DNA of 64,000 bases, from positions 137,859,424 through 137,923,423 of the forward strand of contig OX377619.1 in the NCBI GenBank assembly GCA_947397865.1, written 5' to 3'. This stretch comes from Polietes domitor. Lineage: Eukaryota > Arthropoda > Insecta > Diptera > Muscidae. The position numbers and the translations under genes are program-made. This document shows positions 57,046-64,000 of the stretch, piece after piece; positions within the stretch are counted from its first letter, which is position 1; each line of letters starts with the position of its first letter. The notes under the pieces are model-generated. The model was not told where the DNA came from. It did no database searches and saw only the letters and a list, made by a program, of their open reading frames with translations.

Positions 57046-57480
57046 TAATAATCAAATGTGGAAAACATTCAAAATAAGTATTGTTGGTAAATTATCAAAT
57101 TTTACTATATGAACTAAACTCTCACTTAACAGACTCTTTTTGTTGTATTCGGATTTTTTGTAAAAAAAAAAAAAAAAACAATTTATTCCCAAAAATGTTG
57201 TCCACTATTGTTGTGAGTGTAGCATTTACTAGTTTTAATCGTTTTTATATAGTTTTGCGAACTTAGTATGACAAAATATTAAAACAAAATCAGAACCTTG
57301 GAAAGGAAACAGTTTTATGTTAAATTACTATAATTTTTAAAATTCAATTATGTTCGAATATTTTGCCCGCTAGTTGCCCGTGTATTTTCAAAAGCACTAT
57401 AATTTAGATACGCAAGTAAACTATTCGAGTACGTACGGTTTATATAAATCTAATTTAAATATTAAAATACTGCAGCCTTC
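57046..57480. other. No recognised feature; short poly(A) run
   Basis: An uninterrupted A run of 18 lies at about 57162-57179. No element boundary is associated with it by eye. Confidence 0.5.
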
Positions 57481-58330
57481 TGAAAGACCTAACAACCATA
57501 CATGTGTTTGTCCGATTTCGATGGAACCCGTTCCTCCATCCCCACAAATCCTTCAAAACATCCATCAACACTACAATATATCTGGTCGATGACTACGAAA
57601 ATATACACACATAATTAAGATCACAAAATAAACAAATAAAGATCAACCCGTGAAGTAAACAATCATCGAAGAGGTCACATACTGAGTTAAGTGTGAATTG
57701 ATTGCTTCAAAATTCATTCGAAAATATTGAACTCAAAATCTCAAACACTCACGCACGCACATACACACCCAGTGGAGCGGAGTGCCCAAAATCCTGCTAA
57801 CCACAGAGCAAGTAGGAGAAGGCAAAACCACCTGTTGTTGTTGTTGCTGTTGATGGTGCTGTCGGCAGCGGCGATGGTGGTGTCAGCTTGATGCTCAAGC
57901 ATTATTCAAATCATTGGAAATCCATTCAATCACAATCGCAAAGTGTTGACGGATGCCACCACACCTTCAATCACGACCACACACACGCACGCCTCCATAT
58001 CCCACACAACACAGCAGAGAATAGCTCTTGGGTGCTCTCGTGCAGGCAGCAGCACACAACAAGTCATCTTACGAGCATTACGTCTTCTTCCACTTGTCTA
58101 ATGATTACAAATTATATCCTGCAGATACAGCGTAGAGAGCACAGAGCACAGTTCACAGATACTGGCTGGATGAATGACTGACAGCTAGACAGACATTGAT
58201 TCGACGTTCGTTCGCTCATAGCTTGCCAACACTCAGTCACTTTTAGACGAGCTGAAACTTTGAGCACTCTTCGCAAGTGTGACGACCTATTGTGACGGAT
58301 TGTTTGTTGTTTATCCAAACAGATACAGAT
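57481..58330. other. Low-copy GC-richer island
   Basis: CTGTTGTTGTTGTTGCTGTT at 57831-57850, GGCAGCGGCGATGGTGGTG, CACACACGCACGCCTC. Frames of 60-97 codons on both strands are unrecognised. Possible host regulatory, UTR or intronic DNA. Confidence 0.4.
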
Positions 58331-58414
58331 GTAATATTCGCTGAAGCCCTACAAGTACCAATCCACACTGCAAAGCATATGAATAGGGGAAAGAATTAAA
58401 GAAAAACATTTTAA

Positions 58415-59585
58415 AACATGTAAGCAAAGGCTAAATTCGGGCGGGCCGACTATATAATACCCTACAACACTCCCTGCGATATACCTCGCTTTGATTACTA
58501 AACACAGGTGTTTCATGGGAGCAATTTTAATTAATTTTTGGTCAAATTTAACGATGATGGTAATTGATCCAATTTTCCGGCAGATATTCCGAGTAAACTA
58601 AATATAACATGATCTAAAAAAATTGATCACTGCAGATTAAACATTGGTAATAGTATGTATCGGACGGACTTTTGAAGGGGCCCTATAGCAACACTTGTGG
58701 CCTGTGCCAACACACGAGCCTATAAAGTTTTTCTCGGTAGGTATTCCTAGTTGAAATATATCATGATCTGCAGAATTTGATCAAGATCCGATGTAAGATG
58801 TAGTTGCTAGAGCTGTAATAGAGTAGAATGGGGGCCATTTGTGTTATACCATATTTATTTGACTTTCATAGTATGTATTCTTAGTTGAAATAAAATATAA
58901 TCTGCACAATTAAAAGAAAACTTCCGATGTAAAATGTTGGTCCTAGACGGGTAATAATAATAATGGGGGCCATTTGTAATTGCGCTACATTAAAAAGTGG
59001 GCCCATATAGATAACATTCAAAGTAGGCATTCTTTATTGAAATATAACATGATCTGCAATCCAATGTACGATGTGGGTTATAAATATGTAATAGAGTAGA
59101 ATGGGGTCCCTATTTGTATGGGGGTTATACCAAAAAATTGAGCCCTTATAGATCACTTTCAAAGTAGGTATTCTTATTAAAATATAACATGATCTGCAAA
59201 ATTTTATCAAGATTCAATGAATGATGTGGGTTCTAGACCGACCATAGTGTAAACTATATAGCTGGCTTTCAGAATATGTGTTTCTAGTCTAAATGTAACA
59301 TTGTGTGTGAAATTTGATCAAGATCCGATGTATAATGTGCATTTTAGAGCAGAAATAGTGTAAATGGGAGGTACAATTATATGGGGGCTATATCAAACAA
59401 TGGACCCATTTGTCCATTGGCTGAAAAAAATACTTCCGCCAAATTTCATGTCAATCGGACAACAATTGCGACCTGTAGAGTGCGAACAAGCTTAGATGGA
59501 CATCAGACGGACGGAGAGACAGACATTGATAAATCGATTCAGCTGGTGATTCTAGGCCTAGGTGTAGGATATAATTATAGTTACA
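58415..59585 (+). mobile_element. Family A-related element with variant array
   Basis: AACATGTAAGCAAAGGCTAA, CGGGCGGGCCGACTATATAA, TACCCTACAACACTCCCTGC, a subterminal region like 43000-43230 in reverse, about six units of the variant array (ATATAACATGATCTGCA, AATGGGGGCCATTTGTA) and ATCAGACGGACGGAGAGACAG. The hairpin end is decayed near 59570 (GGTGTAGGATATAATTATAG). Confidence 0.75.
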
Positions 59586-60592
59586 TGAAATGGCCATGCT
59601 GAAGAATCATTTTGTGTTCTTTGTATACCTCCCCATCACCCTAGAGGGAAGACATGCAAGACTGACTCCCATATAAAAACTACGTTTTTATAAAATTTGC
59701 CCCCCTCCACACCACTCTAACTGCCCCAAGGAGGCCCCTAGTGGAGTCAAATATATGATTCCCTAGGGAAAAGTTGATATAATTCCTATAATGCTTAAGG
59801 GGGCTCCCATACAAAAGCAAAATTTGAATAATATTTGCTCCCACCACTCCAGGGGAGCCAAGTGTACCAAATGTTACGGCACAACAAATTGTTATAGTCA
59901 TCTATTAATGCAACGGCTCTTGCGGTAGTGTCGTTGACAAGATGTAATTTACGCAATATTCGATTACTTCGCGATCTACCGATGATTTTTTCCTTTTTCG
60001 AACCTCACAAAATAGGGGGTTCTACCATATCAAAATCGAACACCTAAAATTCCCATACATTACTATCCCACCCCTAATGTCCAAACAATAAACACCACAA
60101 AATGACGCTCGCTTTATTAGCTCCACATATCCTCCACCTGATTATAGTTTGGTTCTCTTATTTTTTATATGATCCAAATATAAAAAAGATCAAATTTCGA
60201 AAAAATTGGGTTTTGTCACGAAAAATGGAATTTTCGCACGCTGTGCCACCTGTAGAATCACCAGCTGAGTGCAGGTCGCAATTAATTTCCGATCGGCGTG
60301 AAATTTGGCGATGTGATTTTTTTGGCAGAGTTGGTTGGCATTGTATATTAATAAAATTGGATCAGATTTGGATATATTCCCCCGATTTATTCTACTGATC
60401 TAGAATGGCACACATACTGTTAAAGTAGAATAGCTTGGTCCATGTTTTGGTATATCCGCAATATAAATGAGAAAGCCTATTGTTGTAGCGGTCATTATCA
60501 AAGATGACCCAGCTCAGCTTAATGATGCATCGTCAGTGAGACAACCAAGATTATTTTGTGGTTTGATTTAGACATACATCTCTATACAAGAT
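59586..60592. other. Eroded repeat sequence, partly family A-like
   Basis: 60240-60480 has GAATCACCAGCTGAG, GCAGGTCGCAATTAATTTCC and TTGGATCAGATTTGGATATA, eroded family A words. 59640-59930 has repeated wording (GGGGGCTCCCATACAAAAGC, GGAGCCAAGTGTACC) of an unidentified repeat. No gene. Confidence 0.4.
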
Positions 60593-61123
60593 CAGAGCTG
60601 TTAAGTAATGATTAGTAATCGTAATCATTAGTAATTAGATTACTTTTTTTTTAAGTAGAAGTAATGATTACAATACGATTACATTCAGTTTTATACGATT
60701 AGTAATTGATTACGATTACAAGTAATCAAAAAATAATCAGGATTACTTGCGATTACTGAAAAATAATCAAAAATGAGTTCGACTATTTTAAAAGATTACT
60801 TTTGACTATTTTAGATTACTTTTGATTTTTTGTGATTACTTTTGATTCTCGCGAAATCGGTATGAGAGTCATAGTAGTCTGTTTGTCAAAACTTTTGACT
60901 TTTCAATATATGTCAGTTTTGATTTTTTCTGTTCTCGTTCTTTTGCCAACTAAAACCGAAAGGTAACGGTAATCGCAAGTAATCCTGATTATTTTTTGAT
61001 TATTTGTAATCGTAATCAATTAGTAATCAGAAATTGTTGAATAGTGGATTATATAATCATTACGATTCTTTTTAAAAAGTAATGTAATTGATTACTAATC
61101 GTAATCGAAATTTAACAGCTCTG
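60593..61123. mobile_element. hAT-like foldback MITE with 8-bp target duplication
   Basis: Termini CAGAGCTGTTAA and TTAACAGCTCTG are perfect 11-12 bp inverted repeats, flanked by TACAAGAT at 60585-60592 and again at 61124-61131. Both arms (about 170 bp each) are built from GTAATC/GATTAC words in mirror orientation around a ~200 bp centre containing TCTCGCGAAATCGG... and TTTTGACTTTTCAATATATG. CAG start and 8 bp duplication identify the hAT superfamily. There is no transposase. Confidence 0.92.
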
Positions 61124-61131
61124 TACAAGAT

Positions 61132-61296
61132 AGAATCAAAGTCGGGCCACCATAGACAACGCAGTGAGTTAGCGAATTGAGCACTGCAAATGTTGGTCGA
61201 AGATCTGGATCTTTCCTCAGAAACGATCCTCTTCTTACCTCAAATGAGGTAAGTCCATAATGAATTTGATTTGATCGTTGTTGTTTAGTTTAATTA
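61132..61296. other. No recognised feature
   Basis: Short unique-looking segment. Confidence 0.5.
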
Positions 61297-61614
61297 GTAT
61301 ACCCTCCATCACCAGGATGGGGTTATATTCACTTTAACATTCCGTTTGTAACACCTAGAAATATCGCTCCGAGATCCTGTAAAGTATATATATTCTTGAT
61401 CGTCGTAAAATTCTAAGACGATCTAGCCATTTCCGTCTGTTGAAAGCACGCTACCATCTAAACGCAAGGAGCTAGGACGTCCAATTTTCCATAAATGCGT
61501 CTTATAGTTGTATGTCGTACTTTTAAGAGGGTAAAAGGGGATAAAAATGGTACCTACCAAATAGATGGAAATCGATTCTCTATCCCCCAATATTTAGGGT
61601 ACTTAAGCTTTTTT

Positions 61615-63112
61615 GGGCTCTGCGAACGGTGACCCCAGTGAAAAATTGTCCCAACGCAAAAGTGAAAAAGGATAAATGTTGGCCGTAAAGTCAAAAATTG
61701 TAAAAACTGGCGTTAGAAAAACCCGCGTAACTTTTTATCATATAGAGAATGCTAGGAATTTGTTTGGCATATGACTGCTGACTAAATAGGGAATTGTTTC
61801 AGAAACACAGATAGAGAAAGTTGAAATAAATGCAATTGCAACCGCGAATTTTGGATTTTTGCAACAATTGCATTTTTCGCGACTTACTATATATATGTTA
61901 TAAGCGACATTGGTTCTTAATACTCATGCCAAACATCAGCGGGATCCGATGGATAGATCGTGAGAAAATTACAAAACAAAAAAGTCATGCATACAAAATC
62001 ATTTCAGCCATATCTCCCGAAAATTTTGCAAAAATATCCAATTTGTATTTTTTGTTTACCATGCTCTACCGAAATACCCAAATTTTTTGTCGAAAAAGAT
62101 CGATCTTCCAAAAAAACATGGACCGATTTTAACCCCAGTAATTTTGTTGTATAAGCTGGCGTGTAATTTTGCTATTTAATAAAGGGAACGCCATAATCGC
62201 GCGCGCGATTTCTCATAATTTCACAAACATTAAATAAAAATTTACATTTTAATGTATCTTCTTGTTGACAAAACTGATATCAAAAACAATTCTTCCAAGT
62301 GCACCAGCAATGTTCGCTCTTTCATCTTTAATGCGATTTAGTGCACATAATTCATTATATTTATTTCCTTCTTCATCATGATGATAATTAACATAATTTT
62401 GTACAAATAAGCATGTTACATCGGTCATTAAATTCACTAATCGCTCCAACATTCATATTTAACAATATCCTTATATACCGGTTTTTTATATAAAGGGTCC
62501 GTCATCTAACTTTTTTTTCAACTATTCAAACGTTGGACTATTATTTGTGGGGTGCCCGAGGTAGCCATTTGAATGAAATTATTTTCCATTATTAACCGGA
62601 AGGATTGCACTTTCAAATAAAAAAAGAAATTTGAGAAAATATTCAGTAGTTTTTTTATAGCATTAAAAAAAAAGTTATTTTGCGGACCCTATATTATATT
62701 TTGTTCGTTCACAGAAAGGAGTTTAGAATTCCCCTTTTCCAACAAAAAATACACACACAATTATTACGTTAATATATACCACCGTTCACGGGCACTTCAC
62801 TTTACTGAATAAACCTCCATTTCGTTCGGATGCCAATAAAAAATCAAAAATTTCACTATTATACTAAATTCACTTCTAAGCTAAATTAGAATCTCAGTAA
62901 AATGTCTTTGGGGTCAATTTTCATTTTTTTAAATTAGGGTCAATCTTCATTTTCAACAAATTGAAATATGGCCCAAATTAAATATGCAACAATGCCTCAA
63001 GAAAAATTGAAGTCTGACCCCAAAATTACGTGTTGTTGTGATCAATACAACTTTTTGGGGTCAAATTTTGCGTTGGGGCCATTTTTCACTGGGGTCACTG
63101 TTCGCAGAGCCC
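61615..63112. mobile_element. 1.5-kb TIR transposon inside family B
   Basis: The terminal ~50 bp are inverted repeats: GGGCTCTGCGAACGGTGACC at the left and its near-complement GGTCACTGTTCGCAGAGCCC at the right. Next come CCAGTGAAAAATT... and CCCAACGCAAAA on both sides. It is flanked by six T residues on each side where the empty site has only six, so the target duplication is up to 6 bp but ambiguous. Open frames (61830-62132 plus; 62249-62452 minus) are unrecognised. The superfamily is unassigned. It contains the MITE at 62493-62691. Confidence 0.82.
62493..62691. mobile_element. 199-bp Tc1/mariner-like MITE with TA duplication
   Basis: Inverted ends AAGGGTCCGTCATCTAAC and TTATTTTGCGGACCCTA, TA at 62491-62492 and 62692-62693. 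Opposite orientation to the copy at 8055-8254 and similar throughout, including TTATTAACCGGAAGGA against TCCTTCCGGTTAATAA. Confidence 0.85.
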
Positions 63113-63371
63113 TTTTTTGAAGATTGCTGCATTTTTTAAAATAATTTGAAGTATTATTTCAATATGTAGTATAAGCATATTGGTAGCCTTGCCTTATAAG
63201 CGTGTTTTAAAATAATTAAAATTTTATATTTATTAATATTTTTTTTTTCAATATTTTTATTTCTTTTATATACCTAATATTAATAAAAATTGTACATTTT
63301 TCCTGTAATGGTACTGCACTTCTACGAAAATTGACAGCCGCCTGAACTTAACGCCCTTTTCACTTGCTTTT

Positions 63372-64000
63372 CTATATTTCTTATCTGCCCGCCCTATACT
63401 TTAGCAGGTTGTAGATAGTGGGTCGCCTGCAGTTACGTTTGTTCATATTGTAAAACATTTGTAACCTTACTCGAATGCTTCGCACTGTATTTACATGGAT
63501 GAACGAGACATGTATGACTGACAACTGGCTGGATGTGGTAGGATATGACTGCGTGTCTGATTGAAATATTGGTGAAAAGTTGAATTATATTAAACTTTTT
63601 GATTAGACGCATATCAATGAGATCATCATGTTCAATGAGAATTGAGAAATATGAAAGTGAAATATCATAATTTGCAATGACACGAGATAAATCTAAAGCA
63701 GGACGTGCACATATTTTATAATGGTTGCGGAAAAATCCTCCTTAACGACAGATCGATGTTTATTAAATTCATAGAATCAACATTGTCGTTTATATGTGGC
63801 AATCCCCCATATTCGATATTTCCATATTTTGAAAACATCATTCACTACACCCATTGATCATTGATCATTCATCTGTTGTTTGGTTTTAATTGCAATCGAA
63901 AACAAACAATCTTTAGAATCTCTAAATAAACAAACAATCAATCATAGAATTTATGAAATCATTTGCCATAACTCAAAAACATATCAGTCCGCACACCGAC
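63372..64000. other. Unique-looking stretch to the window end
   Basis: No gene or repeat family recognised. GATCATTGATCATTCATC near 63857-63874 is a short local repeat. Confidence 0.5.

Larger units (their letters stand above)
61297..63371 (-). mobile_element. Family B element split by a TIR transposon
   Basis: Hairpin end TATACCCTCCATCACCAGGA...GGGTTATA, CGTTTGTAACACC, CGATCTAGCCATTTCCGTCTG, a single shortened array unit, then TTAAGCTTTTTT at 61603-61614. The sequence resumes at 63113 with TTTTTTGAAGATTGCTGC, the left region (GGTAGCCTTGCCTTATAAGC) and a decayed CACTTGCTTTT end. The uninterrupted site is visible at 1770-1790. Confidence 0.85.

Noticed and set aside
57160..57180. Poly(A) run as the tail of a retroposed gene or SINE
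   Set aside because: No upstream gene-like body, Pol III box pair or flanking duplication was seen. A simple homopolymer is sufficient.

Overview
The window looks like intergenic or intronic DNA from a large, AT-rich dipteran genome. A calyptrate fly (blow fly, house fly or stable fly type) is the best guess. The reasons are mariner, Tc1 and hAT remnants in several states of decay, short CAA/CAG-rich islands of the kind common in fly non-coding DNA, and repeat families whose look I associate with calyptrate genomes. The species is not provable from the sequence alone. I found no host protein-coding gene, rRNA, tRNA, CRISPR array or bacterial operon that I can support. Nearly every open frame is a stop-free accident inside a repeat or a piece of a dead transposase.

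Most of the repetitive DNA belongs to two related groups of non-autonomous elements. I name them family A and family B, and their strand is given from the AACAAGTAA end towards the TATACCC-hairpin end. Both groups have an AACAAGTAA terminus followed by a GC-rich inverted repeat and a TATA-like stretch, a central tandem array, a GACGGACGGACATGG-like stretch, a GTGTTACAAAC motif and a terminal hairpin built on TATACCC. They differ in the central array: about 152 bp units in A and about 136 bp units in B. The layout resembles Helentron/DINE-type Helitron derivatives with central tandem repeats. Family A lies at 66-1294, 4650-5337, 5626-6411, 13484-15202 (split), 15434-16319, 16766-17676, 23215-25427, 41361-43301, 44848-45580 and 58415-59585. 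Family B lies at 1725-2222, 9061-9430, 21020-22052, 23093-27146, 31536-33770, 46778-49052, 54305-55412 and 61297-63371. Related arrays lie at 33768-35440 and 49068-50160.

Cut-and-paste elements are nested in this layer, several with flanking target duplications that can be read directly: a hAT-like element at 12879-15411 (8 bp duplication ATTTTTTC), a hAT-like foldback at 60593-61123 (8 bp duplication TACAAGAT), a 2.6 kb element at 40808-43404 inside a dead Tc1/mariner gene (5 bp duplication CGACG), and a TIR element at 61615-63112 inside a family B copy. Three 618 bp mariner derivatives (14123-14740, 35445-36062, 52894-53511) share one internal deletion and keep a 132-codon frame. A fourth copy is broken at 4208-4650.

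Low-copy stretches rich in CAA/CAG or GAT repeats (3590-4200, 10380-11850, 18180-19030, 39160-39430, 45840-46270, 51190-51620, 57480-58330) are the best candidates for host regulatory or untranslated sequence, but nothing in them can be assigned. The strongest observations are the modular A/B architecture with exchangeable arrays and covarying end hairpins, the conserved deletion-derived mariner frame, and the readable insertion stratigraphy.
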